In this document: positions 1 through 7,949 of the stretch, piece by piece
Numbering within the stretch: position 1 is the stretch's first letter
Layout: every line of letters begins with the position of its first letter
NCBI RefSeq assembly: GCF_017566145.1
Contig: NZ_JABFCL010000013.1
Coordinates: 1 to 64,000 of the forward strand
Length of the DNA: 64,000 nucleotides
Origin: Bittarella massiliensis (ex Durand et al. 2017)
GTDB taxonomy: Bacteria > Bacillota > Clostridia > Oscillospirales > Ruminococcaceae
Direction of reading: 5' to 3'
Translations under genes and position numbers: made by a program
Notes under the pieces: model-generated
What the model was told of the DNA's origin: nothing
The model's input: the letters and a program-made list of their open reading frames with translations, nothing else
Databases searched by the model: none

Positions 1-453
1 CGTGGGAGCAAAACAAAAGCGCGTCGCACCCCATGCGGGTGCGTGGATTGAAATCCTTGTAATCGTCACACAGTCCCGAAAGTACGCCGTCGCACCCCAT
101 GCGAGTGCGTGGATTGAAATCTTTCTGCCCCACGTGGGAGCAAAACAAAAGCGCGTCGCACCCCATGCGGGTGCGTGGATTGAAATCGTTTACTTTCCCG
201 GCGCTTTGGGTCGCACCTACCGGTCGCACCCCATGCGGGTGCGTGGATTGAAATCCGCTACATACAGGGCGCTTACAAGCTGGTGCGCAGTCGCACCCCA
301 CGCGGGTGCGTGGATTGAAATCCGGCACCCTTCCAAAAAATCCACCAGCAGAGGCGTCGCACCCCACGCGGGTGCGTGGATTGAAATTTGAGCTTCTATC
401 TTTCGCAGTCAAACCACACCAGTCGCACCCCATACGGGTGCGTGAATTGAAAT

Positions 454-656
454 TGTAAGGCCGCCACATCCACCTTCTCCGCCTCAGCAAGGGCCGTTTT
501 TGCCTCGTCCCGCTCCTTTTTGGCGGCATTGTAGACCTCTTTGGGGACAGCGTACTTCGGCAACTCTTTGCTCGCCTGCTCCACCAGGGCTTCCACATCA
601 ATCTCTCCGCTCTCGGTTTTCGGTGCGTTTCTAATCAATTTTCTAAGCCATTCCAT
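454..656 (-). pseudogene. Phage scaffold protein (Gp20 family), N-terminal fragment
   Basis: The start is taken at 656 (MEWLRKLIR...), 7 nt after a GGAGG-like site, rather than the upstream in-frame ATG at 671. The first residues, the acidic SGEIDVEALVEQ stretch, the AVPKEVYNA motif and the following Lys/Glu-rich coiled coil match the N-terminus of Firmicutes phage minor structural protein Gp20, a head scaffold. Only about 67 residues remain; the usual length is near 180-200. The frame runs into the CRISPR repeat, so the C-terminal part is missing. In phages this gene sits between the minor head protein and the major capsid gene. Confidence 0.8.
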
Positions 657-781
657 TTTGCAATCCTCCATAGATTTTTTATGCTGGCTCTCCCAGCTGG
701 GAGGCCGTTGTTCTTTATGCCTTGCAACTGCTCAAAAAAAGGCGCAAAAAAATACCGGGAGGTTCCCGATGCTTTTCTTAT

Positions 782-934
782 CTATTCTTCCGGGTCACAA
801 CTTTCCGGCGGCACGTCGCCACCATCCGCGGTCAGTGGGGGGTCTTTGATGCCAGACGGGCCGGTTAGCTCATCGTCCCAATAGTCGTTCCAAACAACCT
901 CCGTCCCATCCTCCAGGACTACTTTGTTTTCCAC
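782..934 (-). CDS. Small acidic phage protein, 50 aa
   Basis: A GTG start at 934 lies inside the last codons of the minor head gene (stop at 919), giving a short overlap typical of phage late operons. The product is acidic, with two Trp residues near position 15-19 and a Pro/Asp/Glu-rich tail. I do not recognise the family. Its position between the minor head and scaffold genes is common for small accessory head proteins. It is complete, unlike its two neighbours in the insert. Confidence 0.55.
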   Translation of the reverse strand: MENKVVLEDGTEVVWNDYWDDELTGPSGIKDPPLTADGGDVPPESCDPEE

Positions 935-1752
935 TCCTCATACACCCTTTCTATAAATTCGCCAATTTTCTTTGCCACCGGGCGCGGAGTAGAGTTGTTG
1001 CAGTATTCCACCCACCCCTCGGCTACAAATTCTCTGATGGGGGCTCTACTGCCATTTTTCCAGGCATATTCTGACAATGCTTCTGTTATCTCTGGGCCTT
1101 CCATGGAGCTAAATAATTCTATGATTTCTGGCCGTCCAGAAATCAGCAAAAGGTCATCAATTTGGTGGCCTACTTCATGGTCAAGTACACTCCGAACGGT
1201 GTCACACCCTACCGGGTGGAACTTTACTTCTACACAGTACTGGAGCGCCTTGACAAACTCATCTGCTTTCCCCCATGCCGAGTTGACTGTTATTCCTCGT
1301 CCAAGGTCTTGCCGATACGATTGCGCGATATTACTTGATATTCTTGGCACTCGTCTTGCAACGCCTTTTTTGGCCGCCTCCAAAAGCGCCTTCTTTGGCA
1401 AATCAGGGCACCTTTCCCTTAGCCCAGGCATCACCATCTTTATGTACTCTTCTTTGATGTACCGGTTCCTCTCCTGGCACGTCCCAACAAAGTCAAGATT
1501 ATCAATCAACTCCGGGAATCTGCGAAGGTTGTTCGCGAGCCCTTCGTTCCAGGCGTTTGCCACCTCCACGCTAACCCCTTTGTAGCTGGCGTGAGGAATT
1601 TTCAGAACGTCTTCAGCATATCTCCCCGCCGCTTTTATGGTCTTCGCCTTAATTGGCTCTTCTGGCTCCATTGTACCACGCCCGCCGGAAGAATCCACCG
1701 CTTCTTTTTGAAATTTTACTTCGGCCGCCAGCGCTTCTACAGCTGGGATATA
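919..1752 (-). pseudogene. Phage minor head protein C-terminal part with HExxH peptidase-like domain
   Basis: About 277 residues survive, cut at the N-terminus by the repeat at 1753. The last half carries HEVGH (an HExxH zinc-peptidase signature) followed about 50 residues later by EFVAEGWVEY, which could give the third ligand. This layout is seen in metalloprotease-like domains appended to SPP1 gp7/Mu F-type phage head proteins. The N-terminal head-morphogenesis domain is absent. The apparent start codon at 1764 lies in the CRISPR repeat and is an accident of the junction. The gene is probably not translated here. Confidence 0.7.
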
Positions 1753-2025
1753 GTCGCACCCCACGCGGGTGCGTGGATTGAAATTTTTTAGGTTTTGCGG
1801 TGGTGCGCTCGTTCAAGGGTCGCACCCCATGCGGGTGCGCGGATTGAAATGTCTGGGGGGATAACCCGGTACTGCGCTGGGCCACGTCGCACCCCATGCG
1901 GATGCGTGGATTGAAATTCCACTACCGGCCCCACCAACCAAGACGTCACCGTGTCGCCCCCCGCCCGGGCATGTGATGGCCCCCGCCGTCCCCGTGCAAA
2001 CTGTCTATTCTCTCTCCATCGCCTC

Positions 2026-2074
2026 AAACGAGAGAGCCCCCGGGTACTTCATTTCCCCGGGGGCTCTCTCGTTT
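2026..2074. terminator. Bidirectional terminator between the array and the surface-protein operon
   Basis: A perfect 19-bp stem (2026-2044 with 2056-2074) with an 11-nt loop. The arms end in AAA/TTT on both strands, so it can stop the minus-strand surface-protein operon and CRISPR transcription from the left. Confidence 0.85.
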
Positions 2075-2097
2075 ACTATATAGCGCTCAAAAGGCAG

Positions 2098-2274
2098 TTA
2101 CCCCTCGCCGCCATTCTGCTTTCGGGTGCGGCCGATGAGGTAGACGGCGGACAGCAGCAAGCTGGCCCCCAGCAGGAGGAGCGCTGCCAGGTCCCAGGAA
2201 CAGGCGGCGTGGACAGCACAGAAGACAGCTGCTGCCGCCAGGAGGGTGAGGGCGATAAAATCACAGGTTTTCAC
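2098..2274 (-). CDS. Small two-helix membrane protein, 58 aa
   Basis: The GTG start at 2274 overlaps the end of the giant surface-protein gene (stop 2261) by 14 nt in another frame, which suggests translational coupling. The product has two hydrophobic stretches (about residues 6-22 and 28-47) separated by a Cys/Trp turn, then a basic RTRKQN tail. I do not recognise it. The overlap and its position as last gene before the terminator suggest a partner of the surface protein, for example in its membrane insertion; that is inference. Confidence 0.6.
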   Translation of the reverse strand: MKTCDFIALTLLAAAAVFCAVHAACSWDLAALLLLGASLLLSAVYLIGRTRKQNGGEG

Positions 2275-5200
2275 GGGCTTTTTCCTCCTCTCTATCCAGC
2301 TGGCGCTTGCGCACCAGGAGATAGGCCAGGGTGATGACTGTCAGCGCCAGTGCCAGCCAATGCACCCAGCAATCTGCCGGCTGCCGGTGGGTGTGTCCGC
2401 CCAGTTCGCCGGTATAGGGGCCGCTGCCAGTCGGATTTTGCCCGCTGCCAGTGCCGTCGGGACGGATGTCGCCCCCTTCCACCTGCCGCTCGGTGAGGGC
2501 ATAGGTGAAGGCGAGGGTGGATGAATTCCCGTATTCATCTGTCACCCGGTAAAGGATGAGACAGCTGCCCTCGCGGTCGGTGGCAAAGCCCTGGGGGGTG
2601 ATCTCCTGCCCGTCTTGGTAGAGGGCGACGTTCTCCCGCAGGTGTGTTCCGGTGCCCGGTGCAATCTGATACTGGCTCTGCATCCAGTTCAGAGCCGCTT
2701 CAGCGGAGAGGTTCCCGCCGAAGGCGGGGGGATAGGCGACCGGCTCGGTGAGGCTGTCTTGATAGTTGCGGTGAACGGTTGCGTCGGGGTCGACGGTCTC
2801 CTCTGGGTCGGGCAGGGGGCGCTCCGGGTCGGCCGGCCCGATGACCGGCGGGTCGTACCGCTCCACATATTCATAGGTCAGTTCCAGGGTGGTGGAGTTC
2901 CCCTCGCCATCGGTTGCGGTATAGATCCCTGTGCAGGAGCCGGGCACAGTGCTGGGGAGGCTGTCCGGCGTCATTGCGAAGGTGACGACGCCCTCGCCAA
3001 AGGTGTAGCGGGTTTCGATGATCTCCCGCAGTTTGTCCGCGGTGAGGGCGCCGCCGAACTGGGGCGGGTCGGTGATGGCGACAACGATCCTGTCCCGATA
3101 GGTGTGGTGGATGAGACCGTCCGGCCCCACCGGCTGCTCCTCCGGCCCCTGAGGCGGGTATTCCGGGTCGATGGGGGTGATGGTCGGGGGCTCCACCCGC
3201 TCTTTGAAGATGTAAGTCAATTCCAGGGTGGTGGAGTTGCCGTCCCGATCGGTCACGGTATAGGTGATGAGGCAGGAGCCGGGGACGGCGGAGGAGATCT
3301 CCACCGCCGGGTCGCCTTCCTGCTCCATGGAGAGGGCGTGGCCGGTGAGGGAGGTGCTGCCGGCGGCAAAGTCGTAGTGGTCGCGGATGTAGCCCAGAGC
3401 GTCGCCGATGGTGAAGTGGCCGCCGTAGGCGGGCGGGTGGCTGATGAGTTCCACCACCGTGTCGGTGTAGCAGTGGTGAACGGTGGGATCGTCGGGGCCG
3501 GTGATGGTCTCCCTTGGCCCCTCGGGCGGGTGTTCTGGATTTGACGGCACCGGCACTGGCGGCCGGGGCTTTTCAATGTAGCGGTAGGTCAGAAGGAGGG
3601 TGACGGTGTTGCCCTGGCCGTCGGTGACGGTGTAGCTGCCCAGGCAGGAGCCGGGGGTGCTGCTGGGCAGTCCCTGGGCGGAGATGTCCGCCCCGCTTTG
3701 GGTCATGGCAAAGGAGACGTCGCCGGGGCCGAAGGTATAGCGGCCCTCAATGATCTCCCGGAGCTTTTCCGCCGTGAGAACGCCGTCAAACTCCGGCGGG
3801 TCGGTGATGATGCGGGTGATCTCGTAGGTGTAGGTGTGGTGGAGGGTGCCGTCCTTCCCCGGCGGCGGTTCCTCCGGCCCATCCGGCGCGGGCCCGGGGC
3901 CGATGGGGGTCACCGGCGGCATCACCGGCCGGGTCTTAAAGGTATAGGTCAGCTCCAGGGTGGTGGTATTGCCCTTTTCGTCTTCCACCGTGTAGGTGAT
4001 GAGGCAGGAACCAGGGGTGGAGGAGGGAAGCCCGGTGGCGAGGATGTCGGCATCCCCCTGGGACATGGCCAGGGTTTCGGTGAGACTGTCCCCTTCCCGG
4101 GCGGCAAAGGCGTAGTGGGCCTTAATAAAAGCCAGGGCATCGGCGGCGGAAAAAGTGCCGCCATAGGCCGGCGGGTCGGCAATCAGCTCCACGTAGTGGT
4201 CCCGGTAGGTGTGGTGGACGGTGGTGTTCCAGGGGCCTATTTCCTCGCTGGGGCCGGTGGGCGGATATTCGGGATCCACCGGGGAGAGAGAGGGGGGCAG
4301 GGGCTTTTCGATAAAGGAATAGGTCAGGTTGAGGGTGGCGGTGTTGCCGTCCTGGTCGGTGACCTGGTAGACTGCCTGGCAGGAGCCGGGGGCGGAGGAA
4401 GGAAGCCCGGCGGTGGCGATGTCCGCCCCGTTTTGGGTCATAGAGACCAGCTGGTAGGAGAGGGCGCCGGAGTGGGAGGTGAACTGATAGCGGTTTTCGA
4501 CAACAGCCTGCAACTCGGCGGCGGTGAGAGCGCCGCCGTAGGCCGGCGGGTCGGTGATGATCTCGTCGACGGCATCCCTGTACACTGCATGGGCCAGACC
4601 GTTGGCGTCCACTGTGGTGGCAGGCCCTTGGGGGGAGGGGTGGTGGGTATTTTTGACGTCGATCTCCGGCGGGTCGTTGACGGTCACCGGGAGGGTGGCA
4701 GCGGAGATATTCCCCGCCGCGTCCACCGCCCGGTAGACCCCGTTTTTGGCGGGGGTCACACTCTGAACGGGGTCGCCGTTGCCCTTGGTGAGGGGGAAGG
4801 TGTTGGCCGCCGACCAGGCCCCGGTGACCGGGTCCTGCCGCTCCAGCTTCCACACCCCCGCGAGGGCGTCGCTCACCGATAGAGCGCCGCCCTCCCCGGC
4901 GGTGAGGACAGGGGGCGTGGTGTCGATTTTCACCGTGTCGGTCTTGGTGGTGGAGAGCTGGCCGCTGCTGGTGTTCACCGCCTGGTAGGACAGGGGGATG
5001 CCCCCGGTCCCCGTCTCGCCGCTGTACTGCTTGGTGGGGTTGCCACTGTGGAGGGTGGCGTTGACCGCCCCCCCGCTGGTGATGTTGAATTGGTTGAAGG
5101 CGCCCTCGTAAAAGGTCACATCCACGTTGCCGCTGTTCCAGCCATTGGCATTGGCCGGGGTGCGGGTGTAGTGGTAGTCGGTTCCGGGGTTGGGGGCAGG

Positions 5201-6406
5201 CTGGCCCGGCTCTGGCTCTTTGTCCACCTCCCCCGGCTTGAGGGGGAGGGCGGGCACCACCTCGGCAGAGGAGTAGCGGTGGGACTGAAAGAAGTCGTCG
5301 GCAATGGTCTGGCCCACGGTGACTGCCGCGCCGCTGGGGTTGACGATTTGGGCCAGGTAGGTGACGGTGTTGTCCCCCTCGATCATTTTAAAGGGGATGC
5401 CGCTGTTCACAATGTCGGTATTGGCAGGCACCTCCGCCCCGTTGGCGTAGATGGATTGCCCCTGAACGAGGGGAACGATGCCGGCGGTGGGGTAGGTTTG
5501 GTTGCCCTGAAGCAGCTTGAGGGTGCAGGGCACCGCCTGGCCGTGGGCATTGGCGTTGGTGTTGCGCATGGTGGATTTAACCATGACAATTTGGCTGTTG
5601 ACCGGAGGACTGTTTGCCGGGAAAGGGGTGCCGTTGGTTTGAAGCACCTCGGTCTTGACAAACTGGGGATTGTACTTGGTGTAGGCGGCGTTGGCGAAGG
5701 TGCCGCTCACCTTAGAATCGCTCGGAGCGCTTTTGCCTTTTTCCCAGGCAATGGTACCTGCGAGGGTGACGGTAATCTCCTTGGTATCGGCGGGGAAAAA
5801 CTTGTAGACGTCGTAGGTGAGGGTGTTGTCGCCGTAGGTGCAGGAGAGAATGTGGCTGGTAGCGCTGTAGCTGATGTTAAAGCTTTTGGAGCCGTTGAAA
5901 TAGGCGGCAGTCAAATCCTTCTTTGTCGGTGTTGCGGTGTTGGGGGCAACTGCGGTACCGGTCATGATGCGCAAGCCGAGATGTTCGTTGAACTTGCCGG
6001 CAGAAAAGAGAATCTGGTTGGTGTCACGCGCCTTGAGAACCACAAATCCACGGGTGAAAATGTGGGGTGTATCGGGGTCGATGGTGACATCAAACGTTCC
6101 ACGGAACTCCCAGTCAGATTCCAGCGATACCCAGCGCTTGCTGGCCACATTGGAGGCGGCGGTATAACTTCCACCTGTCTCAACATGAGCGGTAGTGTTG
6201 GCAAAATAGATATTTTTTCCGTGAATGCCCATGTTGCTGCCAAATCCGGGAGGGTTTACCCAGTTGAAAATGTCGTTGAGGTCACTGGAAGAGACAAAGC
6301 TGTTGTCCCCGGCGGCGCGGGCGGGCGGAGGGGCAAGGCCCAAAGCCATCCCCGCTGCCAGCAGAAGGGCGGTGAGCCGCATGGCACCCTTTTTTTGATA
6401 ACGCAT
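2261..6406 (-). CDS. Giant repetitive cell-surface protein, 1381 aa
   Basis: A signal peptide at residues 1-32 (basic start, hydrophobic core, ARAAG) is followed by a beta-rich N-terminal part (to about 420). A Thr/Asn-rich Ig-like stretch ends in the YRAVDAAGN motif near residue 560. Six modules of about 115-125 residues then fill about 590-1330. Each has PPAYGG/PPxFxG, a PGSC motif and a VTDxxGNxxTLxLTY strand pair, with Pro-rich linkers between modules. Modules 1, 3, 5 resemble each other, as do 2, 4, 6. The end has PYTGE, a hydrophobic helix (about 1345-1365) and a charged tail, which resembles a loose sortase signal but with unusually wide spacing. The role is probably adhesion or envelope architecture; the substrate is unknown. 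It is transcribed divergently from the tethered sigma factor. Confidence 0.8.
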   Translation of the reverse strand: MRYQKKGAMRLTALLLAAGMALGLAPPPARAAGDNSFVSSSDLNDIFNWVNPPGFGSNMGIHGKNIYFANTTAHVETGGSYTAASNVASKRWVSLESDWEFRGTFDVTIDPDTPHIFTRGFVVLKARDTNQILFSAGKFNEHLGLRIMTGTAVAPNTATPTKKDLTAAYFNGSKSFNISYSATSHILSCTYGDNTLTYDVYKFFPADTKEITVTLAGTIAWEKGKSAPSDSKVSGTFANAAYTKYNPQFVKTEVLQTNGTPFPANSPPVNSQIVMVKSTMRNTNANAHGQAVPCTLKLLQGNQTYPTAGIVPLVQGQSIYANGAEVPANTDIVNSGIPFKMIEGDNTVTYLAQIVNPSGAAVTVGQTIADDFFQSHRYSSAEVVPALPLKPGEVDKEPEPGQPAPNPGTDYHYTRTPANANGWNSGNVDVTFYEGAFNQFNITSGGAVNATLHSGNPTKQYSGETGTGGIPLSYQAVNTSSGQLSTTKTDTVKIDTTPPVLTAGEGGALSVSDALAGVWKLERQDPVTGAWSAANTFPLTKGNGDPVQSVTPAKNGVYRAVDAAGNISAATLPVTVNDPPEIDVKNTHHPSPQGPATTVDANGLAHAVYRDAVDEIITDPPAYGGALTAAELQAVVENRYQFTSHSGALSYQLVSMTQNGADIATAGLPSSAPGSCQAVYQVTDQDGNTATLNLTYSFIEKPLPPSLSPVDPEYPPTGPSEEIGPWNTTVHHTYRDHYVELIADPPAYGGTFSAADALAFIKAHYAFAAREGDSLTETLAMSQGDADILATGLPSSTPGSCLITYTVEDEKGNTTTLELTYTFKTRPVMPPVTPIGPGPAPDGPEEPPPGKDGTLHHTYTYEITRIITDPPEFDGVLTAEKLREIIEGRYTFGPGDVSFAMTQSGADISAQGLPSSTPGSCLGSYTVTDGQGNTVTLLLTYRYIEKPRPPVPVPSNPEHPPEGPRETITGPDDPTVHHCYTDTVVELISHPPAYGGHFTIGDALGYIRDHYDFAAGSTSLTGHALSMEQEGDPAVEISSAVPGSCLITYTVTDRDGNSTTLELTYIFKERVEPPTITPIDPEYPPQGPEEQPVGPDGLIHHTYRDRIVVAITDPPQFGGALTADKLREIIETRYTFGEGVVTFAMTPDSLPSTVPGSCTGIYTATDGEGNSTTLELTYEYVERYDPPVIGPADPERPLPDPEETVDPDATVHRNYQDSLTEPVAYPPAFGGNLSAEAALNWMQSQYQIAPGTGTHLRENVALYQDGQEITPQGFATDREGSCLILYRVTDEYGNSSTLAFTYALTERQVEGGDIRPDGTGSGQNPTGSGPYTGELGGHTHRQPADCWVHWLALALTVITLAYLLVRKRQLDREEEKARENL

Positions 6407-6505
6407 GACAATTCACTCCCATTGTTTGTGATAGAAGGCCGGTTTTTCGCCGGCCAGAACCGCTCTGCCAGGGGAGGGCCAAAGCCGCCCTTCTCTGGCA
6501 AGGGC

Positions 6506-6533
6506 GACGCCCCTTTCAGGGAAATAACGTTAC
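6506..6533 (-). promoter_or_regulatory. ECF-type promoter candidate for the surface-protein operon
   Basis: Reading the minus strand, GTAACGTT (6533-6526) is followed after 16 nt by CGTC (6509-6506). The AAC core and the CGTC element at this distance are the usual architecture of ECF sigma-dependent promoters. The predicted start is near 6500, about 95 nt upstream of the ATG at 6406. The leader contains a GGCCGG/CCGGCC hairpin (about 6439-6457). Confidence 0.45.
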
Positions 6534-6568
6534 CCTACTTTTTATATGAGTACAGATGGAGGAAAAAC

Positions 6569-6594
6569 GGAACAGCGGTTTGACATTTTTCGCA
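6569..6594 (+). promoter_or_regulatory. Possible ECF-type autoregulatory promoter of the sigma gene
   Basis: GGAAC (6569-6573) and CGCA (6591-6594) are separated by 17 nt. GGAAC is the classical ECF -35 core; CGCA is a poorer match to the usual CGTC. It lies about 105 nt upstream of the sigma gene and back to back with the candidate promoter of the surface-protein operon. Confidence 0.3.
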
Positions 6595-6625
6595 GATTTT
6601 TTTCAAAGGGGAGTAAACCAATTTT

Positions 6626-6655
6626 TTGCCTTGCAGAAAGCACCCTTTTTATAGT
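6626..6655 (+). promoter_or_regulatory. Housekeeping-type promoter of the sigma gene
   Basis: TTGCCT (6626-6631) and TATAGT (6650-6655) are spaced by 18 nt. The expected transcript start near 6662 lies downstream of the first in-frame ATG (6626), which is why the TTG at 6701 is preferred as the start codon. Confidence 0.55.
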
Positions 6656-6700
6656 ACACTGTCCTGTAAAGCAACACAAGGGAGAGAGGGGTGGAAAAGG

Positions 6701-7888
6701 TTGGAAGAAAAGCAGCTGGGACACCGGCAGCTGGAGCAGCTTCTCCTGCGGGCCAGGGAGGGGGACGAGCAGGCCTTTGCCCGGCTCTACCGCGCCACCT
6801 GCCGGGCACAGTGGGTGCAGGCCAGAGCCCTGCTGGGGAGCGACGCCCTGGCGGAGGAGGCGGTGCAGGAGAGCTACCTCTCCCTCTTTCGCCACATGGG
6901 GGAGATCAGCAACCCCCGGGCGCTGGTGGCCTACCTCAACCGCAGCACCTACTTTGCCTGCCAAAACCTGCGCCGGGTGGAGGCGCGGCGGGCCGCCTCG
7001 GGGGAGGAGCTGCTGGGACTCCTTCCCGACAGGGACCCCCTGGCCCTGCCCGAGGTGGCTGCCGACCAGAGGGGGCGGACGGCGGCCCTTTTGGCGGCGC
7101 TGGACAGGCTGCCCCGGCGGCAGCGCCAGGCGGTGGTGCTGCGCTACTTCCAGCGCCGAACGCTGCCCCAGATCGCCGCCGCCCTGGACTGTTCGGAGAT
7201 GACGGTCAAGCGGGAGTTGGAGCGCGCCAGAAAGGCCCTGCGGGGGAATCTGTCCGGCTGGCTGCCGGCTGTTTTGCCTTTGGGGCTCGCCCTGCGGCGG
7301 GCAGGGGAGCAGCCCTCCCCCTGGCAGCTGGGGGAGATCCCCCTCCCCGCGGCGGCCGGGGCGGCGGGCCTTGTCCTGGCGGTGACGGCGGGGGCGACCC
7401 TGCTTCCAGCCCCTCAAATTTTGGAGACCACCGTCTGGCAGGCAGAGGGGCGGGCCGGTCTCACCGCCCAGGTGGCGGGGGCGGAGGCAGTTTGGCTGGA
7501 GGACGGCGGCGGCAACCGCTGCGCGCTGGAGAGGGGAGAGGAGGGCTTTTCCCTGTTGCCGGTGAAAAACGGCAGCTACACCCTGCTGGCCGAGGGGGCC
7601 AACGGAAGGCGTGTCCAAACGGCCGTGTCGGTGACCGGGGCCGACGAAGCGCCCCCTGTGTTGGCAGAGGCATACAGCCAGGCAGGGTTGGTGGCTGTGC
7701 GGCTGGCAGACCCCGCCGGGGTGGACTGGGAGCGCAGCTTCCTGCTGGGGGCAGACGGCGCCCTCTACCGCCCGCTGGAGACCGAGGGGGAGAGCGCCCG
7801 CTTTGACCTGCCCGGCGGCCACTATACCCTGGTTGCCCAGGACCTTTTGGGGAACCGGGGCGAGGGGGAACTGACCGTCTCGCAGTGA
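6701..7888 (+). CDS. Membrane-tethered ECF-like sigma factor, 395 aa
   Basis: Start TTG 6701 after a GAGAGGGG site; upstream in-frame codons fall in the promoter. Residues about 10-90 form sigma region 2 (EEAVQESYLSLFRH), and about 125-180 region 4 with the helix-turn-helix TLPQIAAALDCSEMTVKRELERAR. A hydrophobic segment at about 216-236 should cross the membrane. Some 160 outside residues follow, ending in an Ig-like strand pattern (YTLVAQDLLGNRGEG). ECF sigmas are normally about 180 residues and soluble, so this is a sigma with a built-in transmembrane sensor-like part. It is divergent from the surface-protein gene, whose Ig-like stretch shares the YxAxDxxGN pattern. It likely controls that operon and needs release from the membrane; both points are inference. 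Confidence 0.8.
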   Translation: MEEKQLGHRQLEQLLLRAREGDEQAFARLYRATCRAQWVQARALLGSDALAEEAVQESYLSLFRHMGEISNPRALVAYLNRSTYFACQNLRRVEARRAASGEELLGLLPDRDPLALPEVAADQRGRTAALLAALDRLPRRQRQAVVLRYFQRRTLPQIAAALDCSEMTVKRELERARKALRGNLSGWLPAVLPLGLALRRAGEQPSPWQLGEIPLPAAAGAAGLVLAVTAGATLLPAPQILETTVWQAEGRAGLTAQVAGAEAVWLEDGGGNRCALERGEEGFSLLPVKNGSYTLLAEGANGRRVQTAVSVTGADEAPPVLAEAYSQAGLVAVRLADPAGVDWERSFLLGADGALYRPLETEGESARFDLPGGHYTLVAQDLLGNRGEGELTVSQ

Positions 7889-7894
7889 CCGCAA

Positions 7895-7940
7895 AAAAGA
7901 GGGGGAGAGAAAGCCAATTGGCTTTCTCTCCCCCTCTTTT
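7895..7940. terminator. Bidirectional terminator between sigma and reductase genes
   Basis: 21-bp perfect arms (7895-7915 and 7920-7940) around an AATT loop, with A/T runs at both ends. It lies between the stop codons of the convergent sigma factor (7888) and aldo/keto reductase (7950). Confidence 0.9.
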
Positions 7941-7949
7941 CAGGTGGTT

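Larger units (their letters stand above)
454..1752. other. 1299-bp phage head-gene segment lying between two CRISPR repeats
   Basis: Directly after the repeat ending at 453 and directly before the repeat starting at 1753 there is continuous coding DNA on the minus strand. It holds the end of a minor head protein, a 50-residue protein and the start of a Gp20-type scaffold protein, which is the usual order in siphophage head modules. Both outer genes are cut exactly at the repeat borders. It is about 37 times longer than a normal spacer. It could be an aberrant giant acquisition, a recombination product, or an assembly path that left the array through one spacer and returned through another. 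It is not a copy of the resident prophage, whose scaffold and portal-region proteins differ. Confidence 0.9.
1..1984 (+). CRISPR. Type I-C-like CRISPR array, interrupted by phage DNA
   Basis: Ten full 32-bp repeats start at 23, 89, 155, 223, 290, 356, 422, 1753, 1819 and 1886. Each begins GTCGCACCCC and ends GGATTGAAAT, apart from drifted copies; the GTCGCACCC/GGGTGCG arms form the hairpin typical of type I-C repeats. Spacers are 34-36 bp. A degenerate eleventh copy at 1953-1984 keeps the first bases only and marks the leader-distal end. The ATTGAAAT 3' end gives + strand transcription, so the leader and cas genes should lie left of the window; none is seen here. Repeat variants occur at 101-104 (GCGA), 431-446 (two changes), 1840 and 1901. 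Between the repeats at 422-453 and 1753-1784 lies 1299 bp of phage DNA in place of a spacer. Confidence 0.96.

Noticed and set aside
2-391. Open frame through the CRISPR array (129 aa, periodic VAPHAGAWIEI)
   Set aside because: It is the translated repeat unit; repeats of 32 bp with 34-bp spacers happen to stay open. Not a protein.
454-1752. The insert being a copy of the resident prophage
   Set aside because: The resident prophage has a different scaffold (30277-31083) and no homologue of the HExxH minor head protein, so the source is another phage.
2615-4882. Long + strand frames opposite the surface protein (309 and 394 aa)
   Set aside because: Antisense shadows created by the repeated GC-rich codons; Gly/Val/Arg-rich without domains.
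6420-6510. c-di-GMP riboswitch before the surface-protein gene
   Set aside because: Hairpins are present, but the conserved GEMM-I core motifs were not found.
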